Positions 25,534-35,386 are shown, counted from the first letter of the stretch. The stretch is 64,000 nt of DNA from Geodermatophilus obscurus (GCF_900115395.1 NZ_FOWE01000005.1:248001-312000); one strand, 5' to 3'. The notes: generated by a model from the letters alone, not told the origin. Numbers and translations are program-made.

Positions 25534-27750
25534 GTGTCCACCACCGTCAGCAGGCCGGACACCGGCGGAGGACCCCCTCCGAGGGCCGGCCGCCGCCTCC
25601 CGCTGAAGAGCGTCCTGGTGTGGACGGCGGTCGCCGTCGTCGGTGCCGTCTGCTGGGGCGTGCTGGCCATCGCCCGCGGCGAGACCATCTCCGCGCTGTG
25701 GCTGCTGTTCGCCGCGCTGTGCTCCTACGCGATCGCCTACCGCTTCTACTCGCGGTTCATCACCTACAGGGTGTTGCGGGCCGACGACGCACGGGCCACC
25801 CCGGCCGAACGGCTGCAGAACGGCGTGGACTTCGACGTCACCGACCGCCGCGTCCTCTTCGGGCACCACTTCGCCGCGATCGCCGGCGCCGGACCGCTGG
25901 TCGGACCGGTGCTGGCCGCCCAGATGGGCTACCTGCCCGGCACCATCTGGATCGTCGTCGGCGTCATCTTCGCCGGCGCCGTCCAGGACCTCGTCGTCAT
26001 GTTCTTCTCGATGCGGCGCAACGGGAAGAGCCTCGGCCAGATGATCCGCGAGGAGATCGGCGTCGTCGGCGGGGTCGCCGCGCTGATCGCCGTCTTCGCC
26101 ATCATGATCATCATCCTGGCCGTGCTGGCGCTCATCGTGGTGAACGCGCTGGCCGAGTCGCCGTGGGGGGTCTTCTCCATCGGGCTGACCATCCCCATCG
26201 CCCTGTTCATGGGCGTCTACCTGCGGCGCCTCCGGCCGGGCCGGGTGCTCGAGGCCACCGGCATCGGCGTCGCCCTGCTGCTGCTGGCCATCGTCGCCGG
26301 CGGCTGGATCGAGGACACCGCCCTCGGCGACACGCTGACGCTGTCGCGGGAGTGGCTGGTCCTCGCCCTGGTGGTCTACGGCTTCGTCGCCTCGGTGCTG
26401 CCCGTGTGGCTGCTGCTCACGCCGCGGGACTACCTGTCGACGTTCATGAAGATCGGCGTCATCGTCCTGCTGGCGATCAGCCTGGTCATCGCCCGCCCGG
26501 TGCTCCAGGCCGACGCGGTCAGCGACTTCGCCGTGGCGGGCACCGGCCCGGTCTTCGCCGGCTCGCTGTTCCCGTTCGTGTTCATCACGATCGCGTGCGG
26601 GGCGCTGTCCGGCTTCCACGCGCTGATCTCCTCCGGGACGACGCCGAAGATGGTGGCCAAGGAGAGCCAGGTCCGCCTGATCGGCTACGGCGGCATGCTG
26701 ATGGAGTCCTTCGTCGCCATCAGCGCGCTGATCGCCGCCGTCGTCATCGACCAGGGCCTCTACTTCGCGATGAACAGCCCCGCCGGCGCGACCGGGGGCA
26801 CGGTGGAGTCCGCGGCCACCTACGTGCAGGGGCTCGGCTTCGACACCACGGCGCAGGACCTGGCCGCCGCCTCGGCGGCGGTCCAGGAGGACACGCTCAT
26901 CTCGCGGACGGGCGGCGCCCCGGCACTGGCGGTCGGCCTGGCCCAGGTGTTCAGCCAGGCGTTCGGCGGCGGCGGCCAGGCGTTCTGGTACCACTTCGCG
27001 ATCATGTTCGAGGCGCTGTTCATCCTCACCGCCGTCGACGCCGGCACCCGCGTGGGCCGGTTCATGCTGCAGGACACGATCGGCAACGTGTGGAAGAAGT
27101 TCGGCGACCTGTCGTGGCGGCCGGGCAACGTCATCGCCAGCGCCGTCGTCGTCGGCCTCTGGGGCTCGGTGCTCTACATCGGCGTCACCGACCCGCTGGG
27201 CGGGGTCAACCAGCTCTTCCCGCTGTTCGGCATCGCCAACCAGCTGCTCGCCGCCATCGCCCTGACGCTGTGCACCGTGCTGCTGGTCAAGCACGGGAAG
27301 CTGCGCTACGCCTGGGTGCCCGGGATACCGCTGGTGTGGGACCTCGTGGTCACCATGACCGCGAGCTGGCAGAAGGTCTTCTCCGGTGACCCGCGGGTCG
27401 GGTACTTCACCCAGGCGGGGGTGTACCGCGACGCCCGGGACGCCGGAGAGGTCCTGGCACCCGCCGCGGACGAGGGTCAGATGGACCAGATCGTCTTCAA
27501 CTCCACCCTCAACGGCGTCCTGCAGGCGGTCTTCGCGCTGCTGACGCTGGTCGTGGTCGTGCACGCGGCCGTGGTCATCGCGAAGGCGATCCGCAACCGC
27601 GGTCTGCCGACCACCGAGGAACCGGCCGTGCCGTCGAGGCTCGTCGAGCCGGCCGGGCTCTTCGCGACGCCGGAGGAGAAGCGGGCCATCGCCGAGCACG
27701 AGCGGCTCGTCGGCGCCGGCGCCGGCCGCTCCGAGGCGGAGGAGAAGTGA
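25534..27750 (+). CDS. cstA: Carbon starvation protein / pyruvate-peptide transporter CstA
   Basis: A 738-residue integral membrane protein of the CstA family, with about 16-18 predicted helices. Motifs include VLFGHHFAAIAGAGPLVGP, the invariant N-terminal signature, and a following AAQMGYLPGTIWI. In other bacteria it takes up pyruvate and/or peptides under nutrient stress. GTG 25534 is chosen because GAGGAGG ends 6 bases before it; the ATG at 25528 would touch that SD. A small ybdD-type gene follows with GTGA overlap, the usual CstA partner arrangement. Confidence 0.9.
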   Translation: MSTTVSRPDTGGGPPPRAGRRLPLKSVLVWTAVAVVGAVCWGVLAIARGETISALWLLFAALCSYAIAYRFYSRFITYRVLRADDARATPAERLQNGVDFDVTDRRVLFGHHFAAIAGAGPLVGPVLAAQMGYLPGTIWIVVGVIFAGAVQDLVVMFFSMRRNGKSLGQMIREEIGVVGGVAALIAVFAIMIIILAVLALIVVNALAESPWGVFSIGLTIPIALFMGVYLRRLRPGRVLEATGIGVALLLLAIVAGGWIEDTALGDTLTLSREWLVLALVVYGFVASVLPVWLLLTPRDYLSTFMKIGVIVLLAISLVIARPVLQADAVSDFAVAGTGPVFAGSLFPFVFITIACGALSGFHALISSGTTPKMVAKESQVRLIGYGGMLMESFVAISALIAAVVIDQGLYFAMNSPAGATGGTVESAATYVQGLGFDTTAQDLAAASAAVQEDTLISRTGGAPALAVGLAQVFSQAFGGGGQAFWYHFAIMFEALFILTAVDAGTRVGRFMLQDTIGNVWKKFGDLSWRPGNVIASAVVVGLWGSVLYIGVTDPLGGVNQLFPLFGIANQLLAAIALTLCTVLLVKHGKLRYAWVPGIPLVWDLVVTMTASWQKVFSGDPRVGYFTQAGVYRDARDAGEVLAPAADEGQMDQIVFNSTLNGVLQAVFALLTLVVVVHAAVVIAKAIRNRGLPTTEEPAVPSRLVEPAGLFATPEEKRAIAEHERLVGAGAGRSEAEEK

Positions 27751-27941
27751 CGGCGACCGCCGCGGTCGCGCGCGCCTGGCGGGGCGTGCGCTGGTACCTC
27801 AAGGAGTTCACCGGCGAGGCCCGCTGGGACGACTACCTGGCGCACTGTGCCGAGCACGGGCACCAGCCGGTGTCCCGGCGGGAGTTCGAGCGGCGCCGCG
27901 CCGACGCCCTCGAGCGCAACCCGGTCAGCCGCTGCTGCTGA
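27747..27941 (+). CDS. ybdD: YbdD/YjiX family small protein
   Basis: A 64-residue protein with VRWYLKEFTGEARWDDYLAH and PVSRREFERRRADALERNP, the hallmark of the YbdD/YjiX (DUF466) family that accompanies CstA. It is probably an accessory subunit of the transporter. Its GTG overlaps the cstA stop (GTGA at 27747-27750), so translation is coupled. The protein ends in CC. A perfect hairpin at 27949-27975 ends the operon. Confidence 0.9.
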   Translation: MTATAAVARAWRGVRWYLKEFTGEARWDDYLAHCAEHGHQPVSRREFERRRADALERNPVSRCC

Positions 27942-27948
27942 GCCCGTG

Positions 27949-27975
27949 ACCCCGGCCCCCACAGGGGGCCGGGGT
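27949..27975 (+). terminator. Hairpin terminator of cstA-ybdD
   Basis: Perfect 12-bp GC-rich stem (27949-27960 with 27964-27975) around an ACA loop, 7 bases after the ybdD stop. No U-run. Confidence 0.75.
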
Positions 27976-28060
27976 GCGGCCCCGGCCGGCCGTCGCCGCG
28001 GCGGCGCACCGGAGGCCCGCCGGCGCGCGTCCGCGCCGTGCGTGCGCCAGGCTCGCGGGC

Positions 28061-29191
28061 ATGACCGACTCCTCCGGCCCGCCGTTCCGCGCCGACCACG
28101 TCGGCAGCCTCCTGCGCCCGCAGGCCCTCCTCGACGCGCGGGCGCGGGCGGCGGCCGGCGAGATCGACGCCGACGAGCTCCGCAGCACCGAGGACGCGGC
28201 GATCGCGGACGTGGTCCGGATGCAGCAGGACGTCGGCCTGCGGACGGCGACCGACGGGGAGTTCCGCCGTGCGTCCTGGCACATGGACTTCATCTACGCC
28301 ATCGACGGGATCACCAAGGTCACCGGTGAGGACATCGTCGTCCACTTCCGCAACGCCGACGGCACGATCGACTACACGCCGGCCGGGCTGCACGTCGACG
28401 GGCCGCTGTCGATCGACGAGCCGGTCTTCGGGCGCGACCTGGAGTTCCTGCAGAGCCGGGTGACCGACGCCCAGACGGCGAAGCTGACCATCCCCTCGCC
28501 GTCGATGGTCCACTACCGCGGCGGCGCCGCGGCCATCGACCCGGCCGTCTACCCCGACGAGGACGCCTTCTGGGACGCGCTGTCGGCGGCCTACGCCCAG
28601 CAGGTGCGCGGCGTCGCCGAGCTGGGCTGCCGCTACCTGCAGCTCGACGACACCAGCCTGGCCTACCTCAACGACCCCGCCCAGCGCGCCGAGCTGGCCG
28701 CCCAGGGCCGCGACGCGGAGCACCAGCACGAGCGCTACATCCGCCAGATCAACGCCGCGCTCGCCGGCCGCCCGGAGGGCCTCACGGTCACCACCCACAT
28801 GTGCCGGGGGAACTTCCGCTCCTCCTGGGTGGCCGAGGGCGGCTACGACTTCGTCGCCGAGGCGCTGTTCGGCGGCCTGGAGGTCGACGGGTTCTTCCTC
28901 GAGTACGACGACGCCCGCTCCGGCGGCTTCGAGCCGCTGCGCTTCGTGCCGCCGGGCAAGCGGGTGGTCCTCGGCCTGGTGACGACGAAGCGCCCGCAGC
29001 TGGAGTCGAAGGACGACCTCAAGCGGCGCATCGAGGAGGCGTCGCGCTTCGTGCCGCTCGAGCAGCTGGCACTGTCCCCGCAGTGCGGGTTCTCCTCGAC
29101 CGTCGAGGGGAACGCGCTGACCCGCGACGAGCAGGTCGCCAAGCTGGCGCTCGTCGTCGAGGTCGCGCAGGAGGTGTGGGGCTACGCCTGA
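28061..29191 (+). CDS. MetE-like cobalamin-independent methyltransferase
   Basis: A 376-residue single-domain relative of the catalytic half of MetE (YxjG/YxjH-type). The zinc ligands of the family are present: His246 and Cys248 in THMCRGNF, Glu281 in FFLEYDDARSGG and Cys342 in SPQCGFSS. Such proteins transfer a methyl group to a thiol such as homocysteine, but the single-domain forms lack the MetE N-terminal domain and may use other methyl donors. Start ATG 28061 has CAGGCT 7 bases upstream, possibly leaderless. The stop overlaps the convergent yidD by 10 bases. Confidence 0.85.
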   Translation: MTDSSGPPFRADHVGSLLRPQALLDARARAAAGEIDADELRSTEDAAIADVVRMQQDVGLRTATDGEFRRASWHMDFIYAIDGITKVTGEDIVVHFRNADGTIDYTPAGLHVDGPLSIDEPVFGRDLEFLQSRVTDAQTAKLTIPSPSMVHYRGGAAAIDPAVYPDEDAFWDALSAAYAQQVRGVAELGCRYLQLDDTSLAYLNDPAQRAELAAQGRDAEHQHERYIRQINAALAGRPEGLTVTTHMCRGNFRSSWVAEGGYDFVAEALFGGLEVDGFFLEYDDARSGGFEPLRFVPPGKRVVLGLVTTKRPQLESKDDLKRRIEEASRFVPLEQLALSPQCGFSSTVEGNALTRDEQVAKLALVVEVAQEVWGYA

Positions 29192-29580
29192 GCCCGGGCG
29201 GGCACGGGGTCGACGCCGCCCGCGCCCGGCCCGCAGCGGCGCAGCCGGCGCACGGTCAGCCACCCGCCGCGCAGGGCGCCGTGGGTGCGCAGCGCCTCCA
29301 GCCCGTAGGTGGAGCAGGTCGGGGTGAACCGGCAGACCGGCGGGCGGGTGGGGCTCACCCGGGTGCGGTAGGCGACGACGAGGCGGGTCAGCAGGCGGGC
29401 GCCGCGGGGCGTCCCGGCCGGTGCCGGCGACACCAGTGCCGCGGGGAGCGCCAGCCAGAGCAGGCTGAGCAGGCTCACGGCGTCGCAGCCGTGCTCGCAG
29501 CCGTCGCACGAGGAGTCACCGGACCCCCTCGACCGTCGTCGGGACGTCCGGCGTCGGGTGCACCCGGGGCGGCTGATCAC
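29182..29580 (-). CDS. yidD: Membrane protein insertion efficiency factor YidD
   Basis: YidD family, up to 132 residues. The core is VCRFTPTCSTYGLEALRTHG and GGWLTVRRLRRCGPGAGGVD, close to the YidD pattern of a CxxxPSCSxYA stretch followed by a conserved Gly-Gly-Val-Asp end. It is expected to assist YidC-type membrane insertion at the inner face of the membrane. Start is unclear: GTG 29580 gives a Cys-containing leader (CDGCEHGCD), GTG 29478 gives 98 residues starting VSLLSLLWLALPAA. Neither has an SD. Unusually, it is not beside rnpA or yidC. The 185 bases to the next gene hold nothing I can support. Confidence 0.75.
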   Translation of the reverse strand: MISRPGCTRRRTSRRRSRGSGDSSCDGCEHGCDAVSLLSLLWLALPAALVSPAPAGTPRGARLLTRLVVAYRTRVSPTRPPVCRFTPTCSTYGLEALRTHGALRGGWLTVRRLRRCGPGAGGVDPVPARAQA

Positions 29581-29765
29581 GGGGCGGCATGCTGCACGGC
29601 CCCGGGCCGGAACGGAAGGGCCGCCCGCGCGGGTCGGGCGTGCAACGGTTCGTCCCGCGTGTCCCCACCCGTCGCTGCCGTCCCACGCGTGCTCCGGTCG
29701 GGCGGCCGGAGTGCCGAGGCTGGGGACAGGACCCGTACCCGCGGGCCACGTCCGAGGAGATCCCC

Positions 29766-30113
29766 GTGTCCGAGCCGTCCTCGCCCGACCACCACCGCCG
29801 GCTGACCGAGCTGCGCGCCGGCATGTCCGTGCTCACCAGCGCCGCCGCCGACCTGCACGTCGGCAGCCAGCCCGAGGTGCGGGTGCTCTCCGACGGGCGG
29901 TTGTGGCTGGCCGAGCAGGAGGTCGCGGTCACCGCCGCCGCCGTCTACCAGGCCGCCCGCGGGCTGGTCGCCGCGCAGCTCGACGCGATGGCCCAGGTCA
30001 CCGGCCGGCCGGTCGAGGACCACGCGCTCGCCTGGCTGGTCACCCTGCAGACCAACGAGGTCATGGTCGGCCTCGACGCCGCGGCGCAGCTGGAGGACGA
30101 CGCCGCCGCCTGA
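29766..30113 (+). CDS. Conserved hypothetical protein
   Basis: A 115-residue soluble protein starting at GTG 29766 after GAGGAGA. The sequence is Ala-rich and helical, with LTELRAGMSVLTSAAADLHV, WLAEQEVAVTAAAVYQAARG and VEDHALAWLVTLQTNEVMVG. No catalytic motif, Cys or signal peptide. I cannot name a family. It is flanked by yidD on the other strand and a symporter gene 201 bases downstream. Confidence 0.65.
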   Translation: MSEPSSPDHHRRLTELRAGMSVLTSAAADLHVGSQPEVRVLSDGRLWLAEQEVAVTAAAVYQAARGLVAAQLDAMAQVTGRPVEDHALAWLVTLQTNEVMVGLDAAAQLEDDAAA

Positions 30114-30138
30114 CCGGGGACGGGCAGGCCGGCCGGAT

Positions 30139-30154
30139 GACTCTGGCCACAGTC
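30139..30154. promoter_or_regulatory. Imperfect 16-bp palindrome upstream of the symporter
   Basis: GACTCTGGCCACAGTC matches its reverse complement at 14 of 16 bases. It lies 160 bases before the symporter start in the 200-base gap 30114-30313, which otherwise holds no gene. It is a possible operator; no factor can be named. Confidence 0.3.
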
Positions 30155-30313
30155 GGGACTGCACCGGGGCCGCCGCCGCATTGACCCTGCCGTGCCGAAC
30201 CTCTGGGGACTCACGCGCTGCCGTGAGCTGGACCTCTGCCGGGTGACGACCGACCTGTGTCGCCGCCACCCGCGCCGTCGTCCCCGAACACCTCCCCGGA
30301 AAGGCACCCCCCC

Positions 30314-31654
30314 GTGCTCGCACGTCTCCGCCGCGTCCCCTTCGCGGCGCAGGTCCTCCTCGCCCTCGTCGTCGGCGTCGCCCTGGGCCTGGTGGCCCGC
30401 GACCTCGGCCCCGTCGCCGACGGCACGCCGAACTGGCTGACCAGCACCCTGCAGACCATCGGCGACACCTTCGTCACGCTGCTCAAGGCCCTCGTCCCGC
30501 CGCTGGTCGTCACCGCGGTGATCGTCAGCATCGCCAACCTCCGGCAGGTCTCCAACGCCGCTCGGCTGGCCGGTCAGACCCTGCTCTGGTTCGCCATCAC
30601 CGCGCTGATCGCGGTCGGCATCGGCATCGGCATCGGCCTGCTCACCCAGCCGGGCCGCAACAGCTCCGTCGACGCCGCCGCGGCGCAGGCGCCGGAGTCC
30701 ACCGGCTCCTGGTGGGACTTCCTCGCCGGTCTCGTCCCGCAGAACGTCCTGGGCCTGCAGGGCTCGCCGGACGGCTCGCTGTCGTTCAACGTCCTGCAGC
30801 TCATCGTGCTGTCGGTGGCGATCGGCGTCGCCGCGCTCAAGGTCGGCGACGCCGCCGAGCCCTTCCTCGGCTTCGTGCGCTCCGCCCTGGCGATCGTGCA
30901 GAAGGTGCTCTTGTGGGTCATCCTGCTGGCCCCGCTCGGCACCGTCGGCCTCATCGGCACCGCCGTCGCCACCTACGGCTGGGACTCCCTCGGCTCGCTC
31001 GGCGTCTTCGCCGGCTCCGTCTACGCCGGCCTCGCCCTGGTGCTGTTCGTCGTCTACCCGGTGCTGCTGCGGCTGCACGGCCTCTCGCCGCTGCGGTGGT
31101 TCGCCGGTGCCTGGCCGGCCATCCAGCTGGCGTTCGTCTCGCGCTCCTCGATCGGCACGCTGCCGGTGACCGAGCGGGTGACCGAGCAGAGCCTGGGCGT
31201 CCCGCGGTCCTACGCCTCGTTCGCCGTCCCGCTGGGCGCGACGACGAAGATGGACGGCTGCGCCGCAATCTACCCGGCGCTCGCGGCGATCTTCGTGGCC
31301 CAGTTCTTCGGCGTGGAGCTGTCGGTCACCGACTACCTGCTCATCGCCCTGGTGTCGGTGGTCGGTTCCGCGGCCACCGCCGGCGTCACCGGCGCGGTGG
31401 TCATGCTGACCCTCACGCTGTCCACGCTCGGCCTGCCGCTGGCCGGCGTCGGCCTGCTGCTGGCGGTCGACCCGATCCTCGACATGGGCCGCACCGCGGT
31501 GAACGTCGCCGGCCAGGCGCTGGTCCCGACGATCGTCGCCAAGCGCGAGGGCATCCTCGACCTCGAGCGCTTCCGCTCCGGCCGCGCGGCCGCCCCGGTG
31601 GCCGCCGCGACCGGCGGGGTCGACGCCGACCTGCGGCAGCCCGCCGCCGTCTGA
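30314..31654 (+). CDS. Dicarboxylate/amino acid:cation symporter (DAACS family)
   Basis: A 446-residue membrane transporter of the GltP/DctA family. After an N-terminal LRRVPFAAQVLLALVVGVAL helix it shows LLKALVPPLVVTAVIVS, the re-entrant loop FVSRSSIGTLPVT (the family's SSxGTLP), PLGATTKMDGCAAIYP and the conserved DPILDMGRTAVNVAGQ. These residues bind the cations and the carboxylate substrate (glutamate, aspartate, succinate or similar). GTG 30314 is chosen; a GTG at 30257 would add a Pro-rich leader. A strong hairpin (31671-31709) follows. Confidence 0.88.
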   Translation: MLARLRRVPFAAQVLLALVVGVALGLVARDLGPVADGTPNWLTSTLQTIGDTFVTLLKALVPPLVVTAVIVSIANLRQVSNAARLAGQTLLWFAITALIAVGIGIGIGLLTQPGRNSSVDAAAAQAPESTGSWWDFLAGLVPQNVLGLQGSPDGSLSFNVLQLIVLSVAIGVAALKVGDAAEPFLGFVRSALAIVQKVLLWVILLAPLGTVGLIGTAVATYGWDSLGSLGVFAGSVYAGLALVLFVVYPVLLRLHGLSPLRWFAGAWPAIQLAFVSRSSIGTLPVTERVTEQSLGVPRSYASFAVPLGATTKMDGCAAIYPALAAIFVAQFFGVELSVTDYLLIALVSVVGSAATAGVTGAVVMLTLTLSTLGLPLAGVGLLLAVDPILDMGRTAVNVAGQALVPTIVAKREGILDLERFRSGRAAAPVAAATGGVDADLRQPAAV

Positions 31655-31670
31655 GCGCACGCCCCGCCCC

Positions 31671-31709
31671 GACGGGCCGGTGACCTCCGCGCGGGGTCAC
31701 CGGCCCGTC
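31671..31709. terminator. Bidirectional 15-bp hairpin terminator
   Basis: Perfect 15-bp stem (31671-31685 with 31695-31709) and a 9-base loop between the convergent symporter and transglycosylase genes. Its inner arms GGGCCGGTGACC / GGTCACCGGCCC are identical to those of the hairpin at 33812-33847. Confidence 0.8.
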
Positions 31710-31721
31710 GTCGTGCCGGGG

Positions 31722-32798
31722 TCAGGCCGTGCCCTGCTCGGCGATGAGCTCGGCGACCTCCTCGGGCCGCTCGGAGCAGTCGTCGTCGGCGGCGGGCTGG
31801 TCCTGGGCCAGCCCGGTGACGCCGGCGTCCTCGACCGGCTCGAAGCCGCGCGCCTCGATGTGCCGCGGCACCCGGTTCTGCGCGTTGACCACGTGCGAGC
31901 GCGACAGCCAGCCCAGGCCGTCGTCCACCTGGAAGTCCAGGCCGCCGCCGGGTGCCCGCTGCACGTGCCCGGGGGAGGGCAGCAGCCCGACCAGCTGCAC
32001 GGCCTGGTCGACGGTCAGCGTCGACGGCGGGGTGTCGAAGTAGTACCAGCTGGCCGAGCAGATGCCGTAGAGCTGCGGGCCGAGCTGCGCGTAGTTGACG
32101 TAGAGCTCCAGCATCCGGCGGTCGTCGACCACCAGCGCCAGCTCCATCGACAGGCCGGCCTCGATCGCCTTGCGCCAGGCGCTCATCGACTGGTTGAGGA
32201 AGAGGTTCTTGGCCACCTGCTGCGGGATGGTCGACCCCGACGGGTCCTCCTCGCCGCGCAGGCGCGCCTCCGCGCGGCCGGAGAGCTCGTCCCAGGTGAA
32301 GGCGCCGTCGCGGTAGGGGAGCGGCTGGTCCTCGTGGGCGATGACGGCGGCGAGGAAGTTCCGCGAGACGTACTCGACCGGCACCGACTGCTGGATGGCG
32401 CCCTGCTCGTTGGCCAGCATGAACGCCGTCGTCGGCGGGTCGACCCAGCGCAGCGACACCATGACCAGCGCCTGCAGCACGAAGACGACGGCCAGCACGC
32501 GGCCGACGCGGCGCAGCCGACGTCGCCGCCGGGGCCTCGGGACGTCCGAGGGCGGTGCCGCGTCCCGGCGCTGTCCGGTGTCGGGACGGGGCGGGGCCGG
32601 GGGAGGCGGACCCCAGGCGCCGGGCGGCGGCGCCGTCGGGCCGGGCGGCGGAGGTGCTCCCCACGGGTCGCCGTACGGCCGGCCCCGGTCGTGGTCGGGC
32701 ACCGGCTGCGACATGCGCCGGGTGGGTGCGGGGTCGGTCCACCGCTGCTCGGGCGGAGGCTCACCGGAGGAACGGCGGTGGCGCGGCGCGAAGGGCAT
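31722..32798 (-). CDS. mtgA: Monofunctional peptidoglycan glycosyltransferase (GT51)
   Basis: A 358-residue membrane-anchored transglycosylase. A Pro/Arg-rich cytoplasmic N-terminus (about 1-95) precedes one membrane helix (VGRVLAVVFVLQALVMVSL) and the GT51 domain. Motifs are AVIAHEDQPLPYRDGAFTWD (catalytic Glu in HEDQ), GSTIPQQVAKNLFLNQ and MLELYVNYAQLGPQ. It polymerises lipid II glycan strands; there is no transpeptidase domain. The second catalytic motif EDxxF reads EDQPL. ATG 32798 follows GGGAGGAC. Mapping to E. coli MtgA is by domain layout only. A 65-nt hairpin lies just upstream. Confidence 0.82.
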   Translation of the reverse strand: MPFAPRHRRSSGEPPPEQRWTDPAPTRRMSQPVPDHDRGRPYGDPWGAPPPPGPTAPPPGAWGPPPPAPPRPDTGQRRDAAPPSDVPRPRRRRRLRRVGRVLAVVFVLQALVMVSLRWVDPPTTAFMLANEQGAIQQSVPVEYVSRNFLAAVIAHEDQPLPYRDGAFTWDELSGRAEARLRGEEDPSGSTIPQQVAKNLFLNQSMSAWRKAIEAGLSMELALVVDDRRMLELYVNYAQLGPQLYGICSASWYYFDTPPSTLTVDQAVQLVGLLPSPGHVQRAPGGGLDFQVDDGLGWLSRSHVVNAQNRVPRHIEARGFEPVEDAGVTGLAQDQPAADDDCSERPEEVAELIAEQGTA

Positions 32799-32840
32799 GC
32801 GGTGCTGTCCTCCCGGGGACCGACGGGAGTCCCCAGGGTA

Positions 32841-32905
32841 CGGCCGGGTCCGGCGGAGGAGGACCACCGCGGCCGTGCGCGTCCCCGCCGCGCCGGACCC
32901 GGCCG
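32841..32905. repeat. 65-nt intergenic hairpin in the 353-bp gap upstream of mtgA
   Basis: Perfect 15-bp arms (32841-32855 and 32891-32905) around a 35-base loop, 43 bases upstream of the mtgA start. The gap 32799-33151 otherwise holds only a possible 48-codon ATG frame at 32992-33138 (ending PSPSGTVALVHRPERT) which I cannot support as a gene. The hairpin could act in the mtgA leader. Confidence 0.5.
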
Positions 32906-33151
32906 AGGGGTGGAGGCGGTGACTGCCCCACGCCCGGCCCGGTGGAGGTCCTGCACCGCTGGGCCGTCCCGGGACCGGGCTCGGCCGGGCGATGAGTTCA
33001 GCCGGGGTCGCGGGTCTCCACTGCACGAGGAGCCGGGCCGCGTCGGGAGGCTCCCGCGAGGGGCACCTCGAGCTCGTCGAGGCCCACCCGTCCCCCAGCG
33101 GCACCGTCGCGCTGGTCCACCGGCCGGAGCGCACCTGAGGAGTGAGGAACC

Positions 33152-33754
33152 GTGGGCAGAGTGGTGGCGAACGCGATCACGTCCCTGGACGGGTACGTCG
33201 CCCGGCAGGACAACAGCATCGGCTCGTTGTTCGACTGGCTGCAGAACGGCGAGGTCGCACTCCCGACCCCCGCCGGCGACTTCACCGTCCAGCTGACCCC
33301 GCCCAGCGCGGAGCACTGGCGGCGGTGGACCTCGTCGCTGGGGGCGCTGGTCTGCGGCCGGACGCTGTTCGAGGTGGCGGGGGGCTGGCAGGGCCGGCAC
33401 ACCCTGGACGTCCCGGTCGTCGTCGTGACACACCGGGTTCCGGCGGACTGGGTCGAGGCGCACCCCGACGCTCCGTTCACCTTCGTGACCGATGGGGTCG
33501 AGGCCGCGGTCGCCCGGGCGCAGGAACTCGCCGGCGACCGCGTCGTGGCGATCACCGGTGGCACCATCGCCCGGCAGTGCCTCGAGCTGGGGCTGCTCGA
33601 CGAGGTGGCCGTCGACCTGGTCCCCGTCGTGATGGGCGGAGGCAACCGCCCGTTCTTCGGCGAGCTGTCGTCCGGGGACGTCCTGCTCGGCAACCCGACG
33701 GTCTGCGTGCAGGGCGACAGGGTCCTCCACCTGGTGTTCCCGGTGCAGCGCTGA
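33152..33754 (+). CDS. Dihydrofolate reductase family protein (RibD C-terminal-like)
   Basis: A 200-residue DHFR-like/RibD C-terminal fold protein. It begins MGRVVANAITSLDGYVAR, the usual start of this family, then GALVCGRTLFEVAGGW (nucleotide-binding G-R-T/K-T stretch), DVPVVVVTHRVP, and VVAITGGTIARQCLELGLLD and LVPVVMGGGNRPFF. It probably uses NADPH, but the substrate is unknown; such proteins are common as stand-alone oxidoreductases. GTG 33152 follows GAGGAGTGAGG. A shared hairpin terminator (33812-33847) separates it from glnA1. Confidence 0.85.
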   Translation: MGRVVANAITSLDGYVARQDNSIGSLFDWLQNGEVALPTPAGDFTVQLTPPSAEHWRRWTSSLGALVCGRTLFEVAGGWQGRHTLDVPVVVVTHRVPADWVEAHPDAPFTFVTDGVEAAVARAQELAGDRVVAITGGTIARQCLELGLLDEVAVDLVPVVMGGGNRPFFGELSSGDVLLGNPTVCVQGDRVLHLVFPVQR

Positions 33755-33811
33755 TCCGGCGGGACACTGCCGGCGTCCGCCCGGCCGTGGCAGTCCGGTC
33801 CGAGCGCGCGA

Positions 33812-33847
33812 GAGGGGCCGGTGACCCGTGCAGGTCACCGGCCCCTC
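33812..33847. terminator. Bidirectional 15-bp hairpin terminator
   Basis: Perfect 15-bp stem (33812-33826 with 33833-33847), 6-base loop, between the convergent 33152 gene and glnA1. The core GGGCCGGTGACC and its partner are identical to those in the hairpin at 31671-31709, about 2.1 kb away. Confidence 0.8.
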
Positions 33848-33865
33848 GTCGCCGCCGTGGGTCGA

Positions 33866-35299
<1,434 letters not shown>

Positions 35300-35348
35300 C
35301 GATCCTCCGGGAGTGGGCGGTCTGCCGCTCGAACGCTATGGCCGGGGA

Positions 35349-35386
35349 GTTGCCCGGGGGTGTCCCGCCTGTTTCCGGGCGGTAAC
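35349..35386 (-). promoter_or_regulatory. GlnR-type operator of glnA
   Basis: Read on the minus strand: GTTAC-6-GAAAC (35386-35371), a 6-base spacer, then GACAC-6-GCAAC (35364-35349). This matches the known actinobacterial GlnR double box gTnAC-n6-GaAAC repeated after 6 bases; the first copy is exact and the second has 8 of the 9 fixed bases except one in each half. It ends 10 bases upstream of a TAGCGT -10 element (35338-35333) and about 50 bases before the ATG, a usual activator position. Confidence 0.78.

Noticed and set aside
25330-27699. 789-codon antisense frame over cstA
   Set aside because: Antisense shadow of cstA: low-complexity Asp/His/Gln/Arg text and no recognisable domain.
32992-33138. 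48-codon ATG frame before the DHFR-like gene
   Set aside because: No SD, no recognised family and random-looking first half. Codon bias over such a short stretch is not informative.
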